Source: Hawksworthiomyces lignivorus
Taxonomy: Eukaryota; Ascomycota; Sordariomycetes; Ophiostomatales; Ophiostomataceae
Direction: 5' to 3'
Assembly (NCBI GenBank): GCA_002917075.1
Contig: NTMA01000010.1
Coordinates: 558,001-622,000, forward strand
DNA length: 64,000 nt
Each line of letters opens with the position of its first letter. The stretch's first letter is position 1. The notes under the pieces were generated by a model, which saw only the letters and a list, made by a program, of their open reading frames with translations, did no database searches and was not told the origin of the DNA. Made by a program: the position numbers and the translations under genes. Of this stretch, positions 46,347 to 57,306 are shown piece after piece.

Positions 46347-46762
46347 GGTCGCTGCAGAGGCCCTTCCCTCTTTCTTGGGATGAATTCTATACTCTGTAGA
46401 TTTTGTGAAAAGAGATGTTTTATTCACCGTGAAAATCTCATCGCGATTTCATAAAGCAATTGTGGCCATTTTGTAGCGTCTCGCCTGGAGAGGCGAACTT
46501 TCGCGTCTTCTATCGCGATTTTGGTGAAGCCCCGCAACGCCTGTGCACGTGAGGCCACTTTACTGGCGAATGTCTCGAGCTTCCTGCTCTTAGATGCAAC
46601 TCGCCGCGGCAAGCAAGGAAGAGCTATATAGAGTATAATGGCCTTTTGTTTCTTTGTTTATTTTCCTTTCCAACTTTTGCTAGATGTCCACTATCCGCGC
46701 TATGTGCTATTTTTTTTCAGTGATATATCAAATGTAACCTAAAGCAAACCAGAGGGAGCTCT
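46347..46762. other. WSS1 promoter and KEL3 3' flank
   Basis: 416 bp between two minus-strand genes. One TCGCGT (ACGCGA on the other strand) lies at 46501-46506. Nothing else was recognised. Confidence 0.4.
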
Positions 46763-49085
46763 CTATCTCCTCCGCTGTCCTCCCCCAGCACCGCCGCCTG
46801 CTCCAGCATCGCCCCGGTCGGCCAGAGACACCACCTCTCCAATACCCGCAGCCTCTTGCTCGTCCTCGAGCGCCGTGATCTCTTCGCGGCAGTCCCACCA
46901 TTTCTCTTCGCTCAGCTCGAATGCCTTTGTCTTGATCTCTTTGATGGTCATGTCCTCAACCTTGATGGCCTTCCAGCGCAGGTTCGTCATCAGAATCTCT
47001 TGCCACTCATTGGAAGTCCGGTTGAAGAAGTCCCGACGTGATTCGAAGGGCTTTATATTGTGTTAGATTTCCTCTCCTCGACTGTTTCCATGAAAATCTC
47101 AAATAAACAAAAAGAACCAAAAAAAAAAAAAATACATACCCTTGGGTGCGGCAAGCCGTCATCGACGCTAGTAGCGGCTGTATCTGCCTCTTCCTCGTCC
47201 AAATCGGTCTGAGATTCCACCGTTGCAGCGGTCGACTCCGAGCCTGCAACGGACGTCGTGTCGGAAGAAGCAGCTTTACCCTTCTTGCGGGTGCTTGGCG
47301 TGAACTTCTTTGGCGCCGCTTCTTCTTCAGCGTCCATGTCCACGTCTTCGTCTTCTTCGTCGTCTTCGTCATCATCATCGTCGTCTTCATCATCGTCCTC
47401 GTCCTCGGATTCCTAAGATATGTTAGCTAATGAAGCAGTGCAACTAGTACTAGCCTAGCATGCGGAGCAGGCAATGTGAAGTGGTGAAAACGCACAATCC
47501 AAGTGTCATCCAGCGGCCGGTTGAAGATCTCCTTGCAGCCATCCATCTTGCCAAGATCGATGGCGTGCAGATCGTCAAATGTAAACTCGCGGTCGCCTTT
47601 CTCATACGTGCCACCGTATACGTAGAGCACATCGCCTTGCACGGCGAGCAGGGCGTTGAACCGGGCATGAGGCATCTCCATAGACACGGGCATCTGCCGC
47701 GCCGGTTCCTTCTCTTCTTCTTCGGCCGGCTTGTCAACATCCATAGCATCTGCGTCGTCGTCGCTGCCGTCGTCGCCACCGCCTGCCAGCCCCTTCTTCT
47801 TGGCACTTGTCGCCTCGAGCGCTGCCAGCTGCCTGAGGAGCTCTTCCTCGTTGGCGGCCGCGCGATTCCGTCGACCAACGCGCTGCTCGGCGGGCGCCGC
47901 CTTCTTGGGCGCCGCGCGCGGCTTGCGCAGGCCCAACGGGAAGAACCGGTTGCGCTCAATGTTCCAGGCGAACAAGCCGTTGAAGAACTCGCTCTCCAGG
48001 CCCTCCTCGCTCTCCTCCACGTCGTGCACGCCGCCAAACAAGATGCCGCGGCCCCGGTGGTAGGCCATGGTCGCGCCGGCCCGCGACGGGTTGGGCGTGT
48101 TGGCCGGCTTCTTGCGCCGCTCCCAGCGCACCACAGGCGGCGTGCCCGGCGCCGCGTCGGCTGCCGGCGGCGTGATGCGCAGGAAGAAGCAGTCCTGGTG
48201 CACGACCGCCTTCATCGACGTGCGCCCGCTGCCACCGCCGCCGTGCTTGCCGCCGCTGCCGGGATTGGAGGCGGCCTTGACCCGCGAGAAGCCGCCGTAC
48301 AGCACGGCACCTTGCTCGTGTGGCAGCAGCGTAAAGGAGGAGCGCGCGTCGGGCTTGAGCTGGGCCGGCGGCAGCGTGGGGCTGAACCAGACAAAGTTGG
48401 TCGTGTCATAGAGCCAGAGATCCGCCAGATACCGGGTCTGGTTGGCCGTGTCCTGGAAGCCGCCGAAGAGGATGATGTAGTTTTTGAAGTAGGTCATGCG
48501 GTGGCCGCTGCGGGCCGGCGGCGTCTTGCCCTTGGAGTCGAGGCGCGTCCACTCGCGCGAGGCCGGGTCCAGCCGCCAGAAGTCGTTGTAGTGGTAAAAC
48601 GTGCCCTGCTTGGGCGAGCTGAACTCGCCTCCAAAGAGAAACACAGACCCGCTCTGGTTGCCGCCCCGGCACCAGGCGTGGCCCGACCGCGGCAGGGGCG
48701 TGTTGGGCGAGGTGACGGTGCGCCACTCGTCGCGGTCGATGTAGTAGATGTGCAGGTCATTAAAGAAGGTCGCCAGCGCGCCGTTGAAGTACTCGCCTCC
48801 GAACAGGAGCAGCTGGTTGGCGTTGGCCGGCGAAGCTAGGAAGCAGGCCGCCGCTCGTGCCTTGGGTGGGCCGTCTGCCACCGTCTCCGTGATCTTGAGA
48901 AACTGCTCCTGCTGCCGCTTGTACTCTTCAAGCACCTGGTCCAGGTCGACGTCCTCGGCATCACTGCCGTCTTGCTTGGCGTTCTTCACTTTTGCCTTCT
49001 TCTCAGCCTTCTTTTCCTGCTTCTGCTTCTTTTCTGCCGCCTTGGCCTTTTTGCCCTCACTCTTTCCCTTCTTGTCCTTGGCCAT
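46763..49085 (-). CDS. KEL3: Kelch-repeat protein, Kel3/KLHDC4 type, 716 aa
   Basis: Predicted six-bladed kelch propeller related to yeast Kel3 and human KLHDC4; the molecular role of that family is poorly known. Three exons (49085-47496, 47412-47140, 47050-46763) give 717 codons with the stop, all phase 0. A Lys/Glu/Ala-rich basic N-terminus (about 45 residues) precedes kelch motifs marked by LLLFGGEYFNG, VFLFGGEFSSPKQG, IILFGGFQDTANQ, AVLYGGFSRVKA, GILFGGVHDVEES and LYVYGGTYEKGD. A charged insert lies before the last blade. Exon 2 encodes a nearly pure Asp/Glu run and a Ser/Thr linker, and exon 3 a Trp-containing helical domain (RTSNEWQEILMTNLRWKAIK) before a Gly-rich tail ending in Arg. 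The N-terminal start was chosen at the lysine-rich MAKDKKGKS, not the earlier in-frame non-ATG sequence. Confidence 0.9.
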
Positions 49086-49623
49086 CTTTAGTGGTATAAT
49101 TGAGTCAAGGCAAGAAAAAAAAAATTCTAGCCAAGTTGAAGTCACTGAAAGAGGACTTTGCAAATGAAAATAGTGCGGGGCAAAATATGATCTGAAGAAT
49201 TTATTCAGGTCGAACTGCCCCCAAAACCAGAACCCAGAATACGTCTCTTTCTTTCTTTTTCAACCGCAGATTCTAGACGTCTCGCCTAGGTACATCCAGA
49301 TCCTCATGTTGCTCCTGGGTATTTGAATTAGAATTAAAGTGCAAAGCCTTTTAGCTTGGCTCACGTGAGAACCAAAAAGTCTTTCCAATGATACTGATAT
49401 TAGCACCCAATGTACAAGAGGATAGTAGCCTTATTTCCCCACTAGCTGCGGCCGCTATTATGATCCAAGTCGATGTTCAAAAAAAGACTCCTTTTCTTCG
49501 TCTAACGCCCAGAACGGAAATGTAATAACCACTACTATCCAAAATATGCTCCAAAATCAATATAATGCTGTGTTCAAAAATGGCGTTTATCCTGTCCATG
49601 AATGCAATTATCCTCCGTCCCGT
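49086..49623. other. KEL3 promoter and DNA2 3' flank
   Basis: 538 bp of AT-rich sequence between two minus-strand genes, including an A/T-rich run near 49111-49122 and a NotI-like GCGGCCGC at 49447. No gene is visible. Confidence 0.4.
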
Positions 49624-52600
49624 TCATTGACCATACTTGCCACCCATCATGTCGTTCAAAATCCCCTGAAGAATCGGCTTTCCTTTCAAAAGCGCTTCTT
49701 CTCTGATCCTCGCACGCTTTAACGGTTGTTTGTTTTGATTTCCCAACGATAATGGTACCCTTGTTTTTGATTTCGGTGACGTTACTGAAAGCAGTCGTGC
49801 TCGCCTTGGCTCGGTCTTTGTCCTTGCCGACTTTGGTGAGCGTGCCTCGCCCAGAATTACAGATCCAGCTTGCGTAGATGGAAATTCCTCGAAGAAATGA
49901 TTGTCGAGAGCATCGCTCGGCAGATCGTAGATCCAAGCTCGCTCTTCCATGAGCTTAATAAACCGAGCCAACATTTCTTCGCCGTTGATGTTGCTGTTAT
50001 CGGCGCCGGCCTCCAACTTCGTTCCTCTTCCACCGCTTCCGTTCTCTCCCTTATCCTTCCCCTTAAGAGTGCTGCGGCTGCCAACAACAATCAACTTCGT
50101 TTTTGCCCGCGTAAAAGCCACGTTGATACGGCGCCAGTCTTTGAGCAGGTCGCCGATGCTGCAGGCTTCATTGTTTCGCACTAGAGATAGAACAACGACT
50201 TCCTTGTCCCGTCCCTGGAATCGATCGGCTGTGTGAATTTCTATACTAGAACCCGGCTGAATGTAGCCCGTGACACCTCGTAAGTGGTGTTTGATCAATG
50301 AAAGCTGCGACCGGTAGTGGGTCATAACACCGATTTCTGACGCTGACACACCTACAGTCAGGAGGCCTTCCACGAGTTGGGTTACTAGGCGAGCCTCGCA
50401 TGGGTTAACGATGAGGTTGCCCCTGGCCTCCTCACGGCTCTCTTCAATAGCATCGGTGTTGACAAACACAACACGCCTTTCTGGCAGCAATAAATCATGA
50501 AGCCAGCAAGATGAAGTTGCAGCACAAAATGACCTCGGCTTCAAACTAGTAACAGAGTCTGCATCGTAGTGGTGTTGCTGCAACCTGCTCATATCAGGCA
50601 CGTGTAAGCTGCGAGTGCGAAGCTCTTCCGTGCCACACTTCAGACGACCGTTGTAAATCAACGTGTTGCTTAGCGCCATGATATCTTCGCACATGCGGTA
50701 TTGGTGCTCTAGGTTAACCACAGATTGAGGGTGTGTATCCGAGAGAAGCTTGAACAATGACACGTCCAAACCACCAATACGAGCCTCTTCGTTTTGCACG
50801 AGTGGTGGTAGCTGGTTATGATCGCCGACGAGAACGAAAGTGCGCGCCATGCGAATGGGGCCCAGGCAAATGGGCAATGTAATTTGGCTAGCCTCATCCA
50901 CGATACAGTAGTCGAATGTCCGTTCGTTGAAAATAGCGTGATTGATTGTCAAGCATGTCGTAGCCACAACGGGCGGCTCATGCCACGCACTGCGGATGCT
51001 CTCAAAGCTAGGTCTCGGCTCGCCAGCAAGAATGGCAAACTCTTGCACTTCTGGGTGTACTTTTGCAGGTGCTCCAAGGCGCAGGATGGGTATCTGAGAC
51101 GTTTTCAATTTCAGTAAGATGTTGTCTACGGCGGTGTGCGTGTAGGACGTGAGCAGCACGCTTTTCCCCTTGCGAACGAGAGCGCGAATGATGTGCGCGA
51201 TGGTCGTGGTCTTGCCTGTGCCAGGCATTCCAAGAACAAGGGCATAGTCTTGAGCACACATCACTTTCTCGATTGCCCGCCTCTGGTCAACATTGAGACT
51301 TTCAGTCGCAGAAACTTCGAGGACGTACTGAGTCGACATGGCCTTGAAGCGCGGCGGCACAAGGTCAACAACAAGCTGTCGAATTTCTCGTGAGCCTATT
51401 TGTTTGCCTGCCATGACCTGCACCAAGTTGTTGCGCACCGTGGCCATGCCGTTACTGAACTCATCCTTGTCCAAGCGGTAGCGTACCACTTCTTGTTCGT
51501 CCTGAGTTTGGTGCTTTTTGGAAACAGGAGCAGCTTCCATGATGCCTGCGAAGACTTGATTCGTTTTCTCGTCGAACCCGGCCTGTCGGATACGTGCATT
51601 GTGCAGTCGCCGGTCGACGGCGACGTCGATTCGATGTTTTCGCACGGCTGTGACGAATCCGAGCGCCAGAGCAAAATGCCCTTGCTCATCAGACACAACA
51701 ATGGGCTCTCCAACAATGAGTTGTGAATCCATAAAGGAGAATCCGGGGGGAGAATTCTCCTTTATGAATGTATAATGGAATCGGTTGATCTTGGGGTTGT
51801 TCTGATCTTCGAAAGCAGAGCCTTCTTCAATAATAACATTCCCGAAGCACCGGCCCAGTTCTTCACGTTCGGAACTGATCATGGTCCACAGCTCCCGCCG
51901 AAGCTTCTGGCTCTCCTTTTCTTCTTTCGTCAATAGGTCCTCCCACTTTACGAAAAACTCTTTGTGTTTAGGGGTAAGATGGCCCACAACTTCGTCGAAT
52001 TTATCGTCCATGCCGCTCGTTTCTCCATTGCCATCATCGGCTAGCTTGTGGTATACAAAGCAGGAAGTTTGTGCAAAGCATCTCCCACAAGAATTTCGGC
52101 TTTTCAGCATCGGGGGCAACTGCACGCTGCGCTCACGGACGTAGCATGCCAACTCATTGCGCTTCATAACCATGTGCCTAAGCTCGTGACGAATAGCTGG
52201 AATTCGCAACATCTGTGAGTTCTCCATATAGTAGAGAATCCCATAGACAATTTCGATATCGTAACGATCGGACAAGAGAAGATTGTACAGCACTGTTTGA
52301 GCTTGATGGCTGCTGCTAGCATTACGGCCGGTTTTGAGCTCAAAAGGCACTGTCAGGGTGCGGCGGTCTCGGCCAGATTCCATGGTGACCTGAACGGTGG
52401 CGTCGATATTTCCTTTAAGGCCATACATAGGTGACCAGACGTGTTCTTCCACGTCAAGTAGCTTATTGACGCACATTTTGACCCTTTCCCCGTTTCTACC
52501 TTGGACGATTGCGTCCGGCTAAGGCCAATTAAAAATAACTGATTAGAGACAACCCAGCGGGGGATCAGAAAATTGAAAACAATAAATGAGAAAAATACCT

Positions 52601-55171
52601 TCGGGTGTGAAGTAATGAACAATTCAGCCCACGACTGAAGCTCTTTTGTCTTCGTCAAAAGATGTTCGCGGGCTAAACTAGGTTCAACTTTGATTGTATA
52701 GAGATCTTCAAGATGCTTCTTAATGGTCTTTTCGACAACAACATCTAAGAATGACCGACTCCACTGATTGGCCATGAGAGCTTCTTGAAAAATCTCGTGA
52801 AGAAGTGTCCCGTACACTAGTGCTTGGCTAGGATCACTTGTAGCCTTCACTCGATCTTGAAGAACAGCGCGACGCGTGCAGCTAAATGAATCTGCCACAA
52901 CAGTAGAAGAAATAAGCTGGTCGGGGTGAAGAATGAGCATATAGTGATCATTGTCGACAACACATTTGCCGGAAGCATTGAATTCTCCCAAGACGTGGAC
53001 AAAAGACTTAGCGCTGGCAGGCGTCTCGAACCAGTCGCCCCGAAGATGAACCGTACGCAACGAATTGGTTCTTTCTCTTTGAACAACTAGAATCTACGCA
53101 AGGTTAGCAATGTCATTGAGAATGAAGTGAAAAATATTTGGGAGCTGCTTGCCTTTTCTTGGGATGACCTCTGCTTTTCGTCGGTGTACGCAGATATAAT
53201 TACGTTCGTTACAAGATATCGCTGAATGGCCCTAAGTTTTTGACTAGACTACGCCGTCATTATCTTAGCAAAATACCATCATAACATCGTTGCGTCTATT
53301 AGATATCTCATACGTTTGGTAAATTTGCCCAAGGCGCCGCGTTTTCTGCAGCTTGTGTGGCAGCCTTTTCGGCCGCATCGAAATCAAAGTCTTCCCCGAA
53401 GTCATCGCCGTACAAGTCTTCCATATCATCCACAGCATCACCAGGTCCGACATTAGAAGTTGAGTGAACAGCGGAAGCGTCGGCCCTCGGGGCCTTCACC
53501 GCTTTGGGGTGCGATTCTGACTCAATTTCCGCCATAAAGTCTTCGGCCGCCGTAAATATATCGTCGTCTAAATCATCAAACTCATTGTTGCCGTTGTCGT
53601 GTGTGTCTGTCGCCTGGTTATCTTGTATGCTTGCAACAGTTGTGTGTTCAGTAGGAGGTGCCAGGCTAGCATCCAGCTCAGCAAGCACGTCGTCATCAAA
53701 AAGATCATCTCCGTAGTCGGAAAAACTATCAGACTGCTCGTTCTTTGGCACAATTTTTAAACTGGCCGATTCTGTATCTGGCATGCTTTCCTCTGCATCA
53801 GGCAGGTCTTCACCAGTTCGGTGGGAATGCCTTCTAGGGCTCGCTGAAGGAATAGATTGGATTTGAAATCCATCTGCCGAGGGTTGTCTGTGTTCACTAG
53901 ATGTCCTAGACGGTGGTATTGGCAGTCGTTGTTCTCGCTGGGAGCGCTGGGAGCGCTGGTGTAATCTTTTTCCAGCTTTCGGAATGTCCGTCGAAGTTCT
54001 AGGTGTGTCGATATCATCGGCTCCGGTGGATACAACCACTTCGCCGGGAGCAACTATATCAACATGCCCATGACGACGAGGACGTGTGGGGGTGTCGGTA
54101 CCATTCGTATCTACCTTTCTTCGCTTTGTTGGCAAAGGATCGCCGCAGCTCACGGTTCGTCTGAACGGTGTTGCTCCTCTCGGAGATGGTTCTTGTTGAG
54201 CTGTCGGCTGTTGCGGATCCAGGCCTAACGGACCGGTTGCAGCTACTGTAGATCCTCCCACTGCCGTATGGTGCCGTGCTAGCCGATTCCGGGCAGGTGG
54301 AGGGGCTGGGTTAGCAAGAGCCGTTTTCAAAGCTTCCTTGAACTTTTGAACATTCAGGGCCGCCCTCTTGGATTTGGAGTTAGAAGGAGATGAAGGAGGA
54401 GATGAGCTGCGGGTTCTCTTTGTGCCTTGTTTGGCTGCTACAGGTGATGGAATGTGGGTGCCTTCCGTCATCCATGATAGCTGTGCATTTGGTGAGATAC
54501 CCAACGACTCCTTAATCTTGGGCGTATCTGGTGTACCGGCTAAGTCTTGCCATGCAAATCGAGCACGAGGCGTCCCAATATGGATACTCAAGAACTCGGG
54601 GGTGGCCGAAATGGGAGCCGTTATTTTGTTCGGTTGCGTGCTGGGAAGCATGCCGTTTTCTTTGTCGGAGTCATTTCCCTCTCTAGCCACGGTTTCCTCT
54701 TTGTCCGCAGTTACTACCGTTGGACCGGCACTATCTCCAGACCCGGTTCCGGCACTTGATTGAAGAGCTACAGATGGCGTAGAAGCCATTGCGGCGTCGC
54801 CTGCCACCTTGACCGAGAGATGGCCACCGGTATTGGATGTCGCTTCGAGCAGTGGCAGCTGCTCAGAATCCCTTCCAGTGCTGCTCCTACTGCTAATGCC
54901 GGCATGCAGTTCGTCAAGCGGAGGCTTAAAATGGAACTTCTTGAGTTTTCTCTTGGTGGTCTTGGATATCTCGATAGGCGGCGGAGGAGGTGGTGGCGGT
55001 ACTGGAGGATACTGTGGTCGTGGAGCGTATGAATGAGACCGCTGCCATTGCCGATTTCTGTGGTTTCTCTGTGAACAAATCGTCAGTCATCGAATGGAAA
55101 CACAAAGGTTACCGTCGCTGACGCACCCAAGGTCGACTATGCTGTTCCGAAAACGACTTCTGGAGAGGCAT
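49624..55171 (-). CDS. DNA2: DNA replication nuclease-helicase DNA2, 1761 aa
   Basis: This enzyme trims long 5' flaps during Okazaki-fragment maturation and resects double-strand breaks. Five exons (55171-55127, 55068-53314, 53248-53153, 53093-52599, 52518-49624) sum to 1762 codons with the stop. Intron 3 (53152-53094) uses a GC-AG pair. The first 600 residues are disordered, with a Pro run near residue 40 and acidic patches. The RecB-like nuclease has Asp836 (GLKGNIDATV), Glu857 and Lys859 (PFELKTGR). The four iron-sulfur cysteines are Cys704 (SFSCTRR) and Cys941, Cys944, Cys950 (CGRCFAQTSC). The superfamily 1 helicase follows, with Walker A LGMPGTGKTTT, Walker B VDEASQ, LVGDHNQLPPLV, and the late motifs EIHTADRFQGRDKEVVVLSLVR (split) and RRINVAFTRAK. 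The start is the ATG that encodes MPLQKSFSEQHSRPW. The length is typical for filamentous fungi. Confidence 0.94.
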
Positions 55172-55650
55172 AATAGCGTAAGAATCAAAACAGACCAGGC
55201 CAAGTCCACATGTGGCAGCAGAGAGCGACGTATGGTTGTCTTGGCCAATGCACGTAAATTTACAACGGCCAATGGACGCCGATGGGCCGTATGTGGTGCG
55301 TTATGGGTTCTATACTTAGGCATTGCTGTGACCCATAATTTGCGTGTTAGAGCCTGTGTCTTGTAGAAGACGCGACCAACACGCGTTGTCTCGTAGCCAG
55401 GGGAACAAACATCCCCACCACGCGTCTATTAGCCTGTGAGTCGCGTTCCCTAAGAGCCGTTTTAATCGTTTGTGGCGCACAGCTGTGGCGCGAGCTTCGT
55501 CCTAAGACACGTGACATATCCATGATCTCATACCCCTCTTATGAAATCCGACCCGTTCCACATCACGGCAATCTGCCATCGTCAGCTGTTTTTTTCACGC
55601 CATCGTGAAGGCATACCGGGGAAAGGCAGCCTAACAAGAAATTCAATTCT
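55172..55650. promoter_or_regulatory. Divergent promoter between DNA2 and the 425-aa gene
   Basis: This 479-bp intergenic region contains the MCB-like cluster and a CACGTG E-box (CBF1/bHLH-type core) at 55508-55513, about 140 bp before the plus-strand start. Either gene could use these sites. Confidence 0.5.
55370..55446. promoter_or_regulatory. Cluster of four MCB-like elements in the DNA2 divergent promoter
   Basis: ACGCGA at 55370-55375, ACGCGT at 55381-55386, ACGCGT at 55420-55425 and TCGCGT (ACGCGA on the minus strand) at 55441-55446 lie about 200-275 bp upstream of the DNA2 start. ACGCGT is the MluI cell-cycle box bound by MBF in yeasts, which drives G1/S genes. A related GGCGCGAG lies at 55487-55494. 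Function is inferred. Confidence 0.55.
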
Positions 55651-56928
55651 ATGAAAATGGAGGACGATCCGCACAATTCACTCGACCCGAGTGTCGATCC
55701 AAGCCCCGTCAGCAATCTGCATATCAAGTCCCTAGCGGACCTGGCGAAGCTCTCAGAGCATCTACCAGTCAATTGGTCTACCCTCCCAAAGGTGCCTTTC
55801 TTCGGCCCACTTCTCGGATTCAATGATCAGTGGTACCGTGCAGCCGTGGCACTGAGTGTCATGGAGACACGGTGGAGAGGACAGCGCAACTTAACGCCGG
55901 AAGAGGTCCAGGTGGTCGCCGCGCAAACCGCCAAAGCCGTAGTGACCATGTCTTACGAAGCTCCTGTGCTCATGGGGACGACGTGGATTTATGAAAGCCG
56001 TGGCCGTGCTGCATTCCGCTTTCCGTTCTACCAGCCGGGAGAGAGCTTCAACCCAAATGTTTTCCCAAGCACGCGGTTCTCCGTGTTGCAGGGTGTTTCG
56101 GCTCGCTCTGCGTGGCACGCCTCGCGCTTTCTCCTCTATGGCAGCATATCCCATTGGGTGCTGCGGACTCTATTTATCTCCTACTCCATGTCGGTCAAGA
56201 GTGTCGAGTTTGAGCGTGATCCGCGGCTAGCAGATCTGCGCGCTTCTATAAAGCAAGCTATGGCTGCGCGAATGTCTGCACGACGGCAGCACCAGCCCGG
56301 AGGAACACCTCCCGGCCGGCAAATACCCTCCCCATCTCCGGAATCGCAGAGCATCCCTGGCGAATACAATGATTCAGGTGCCTCAAACGACGGGGTCAAC
56401 AATAGGCAGCAATACGGAGATTCCTATCCGGCGAGCTCCCTTGGTGGCGCTCCGCAAAGCGCTCAACAGCAGCAGGAGCATCACCAGCCACAGCCTCAGA
56501 AATTCCCACCAACACAGACGCAGCAGCCACAGGCATATAACGACAGCGATTATGCGGATCCAGAGGGTTTTGACGACGCCGGATATCATGATGATGCTTC
56601 GCCTGTTGCGCCATCTGAGCAGCGCAAGGGATGGCAGCAAGCCGCCAGCCCATCCGGCGGCTCCGCTTGGGATCGGTTGCGGACACAGGCATCCACAGGT
56701 CAGCCGGGTTCCGCTACGGGCTGGACAAGAGCTCGCCGCGGTCCACCACCTCCCACATCACAGCCTCAGCAACCAGTGCCTAGAAGTAGGCAAGGAAATG
56801 ATGATTACACATACAATGAGGGTGACGAGGAGAAATCATATGCTCGCGAGCAGGCTCAGAAGGACTTTGACGAGATGCTAGAGAGAGAGCGACGAGGCGA
56901 AGGCGACGAGCCCAGGAGGCGTCGATAG
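55651..56928 (+). CDS. Uncharacterised conserved-looking fungal protein, 425 aa
   Basis: I do not recognise a named domain. The single exon runs from the first of two close ATGs (MKMED) to TAG. Residues about 20-200 look globular and conserved in character: DLAKLSEHLPVNWSTLPKVP, FFGPLLGFNDQWYRAAVALS, PVLMGTTWIYESRGRAAFRF and a hydrophobic segment FLLYGSISHWVLRTLFISYS (about residues 157-176) that could be a membrane helix or buried. From about residue 205 the protein is disordered, rich in Gln, Pro, Ser and Gly, with the short conserved-looking motif GGSAWDRLRTQAS and a charged C-terminus ending in four Arg residues. It shares a promoter with DNA2 but no functional link is visible. Codon use is like that of its neighbours. 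Confidence 0.78.
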   Translation: MKMEDDPHNSLDPSVDPSPVSNLHIKSLADLAKLSEHLPVNWSTLPKVPFFGPLLGFNDQWYRAAVALSVMETRWRGQRNLTPEEVQVVAAQTAKAVVTMSYEAPVLMGTTWIYESRGRAAFRFPFYQPGESFNPNVFPSTRFSVLQGVSARSAWHASRFLLYGSISHWVLRTLFISYSMSVKSVEFERDPRLADLRASIKQAMAARMSARRQHQPGGTPPGRQIPSPSPESQSIPGEYNDSGASNDGVNNRQQYGDSYPASSLGGAPQSAQQQQEHHQPQPQKFPPTQTQQPQAYNDSDYADPEGFDDAGYHDDASPVAPSEQRKGWQQAASPSGGSAWDRLRTQASTGQPGSATGWTRARRGPPPPTSQPQQPVPRSRQGNDDYTYNEGDEEKSYAREQAQKDFDEMLERERRGEGDEPRRRR

Positions 56929-57306
56929 GGGACCACACGTCGGCTTTCTGATATTCTATCTAGCGTGTACCATACGGAAATCACCCTTGTATCAATATCA
57001 TTTTCACTCATGTCTAATTATCGAAATTACTCAAATCTTCACGAGCAACACTAAAACTGGGAGCAGGTCCTTCGGCGTCTCAACATGTGTTTTTGTTATA
57101 TCTCTTCCGCGGGCCTCGAGTGGTGAGCTGACGATTATCTAAACGCCGGGTATTAAAGAGGTGCTGCCAACAAAAACAGAATGACACCAGACAAGAGGAA
57201 GTCTATGAAGCGGAGCGCAAAATCTAAGAAACAAAGAGCGAAAATGTGTATAAGATATCTTAACTAGTCAAATTACCTTTCCCAATGCATTTTGTTCCGT
57301 TTCGCT
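56929..57306. terminator. Shared 3' flank of convergent genes
   Basis: 378 bp of AT-rich DNA between the converging 425-aa gene and the GH16 gene. No open frame or repeat of note. Confidence 0.45.

Noticed and set aside
47460..48839. 459-codon open frame antisense to KEL3
   Set aside because: It is an antisense shadow of the GC-rich kelch exon and contains no recognisable motif.
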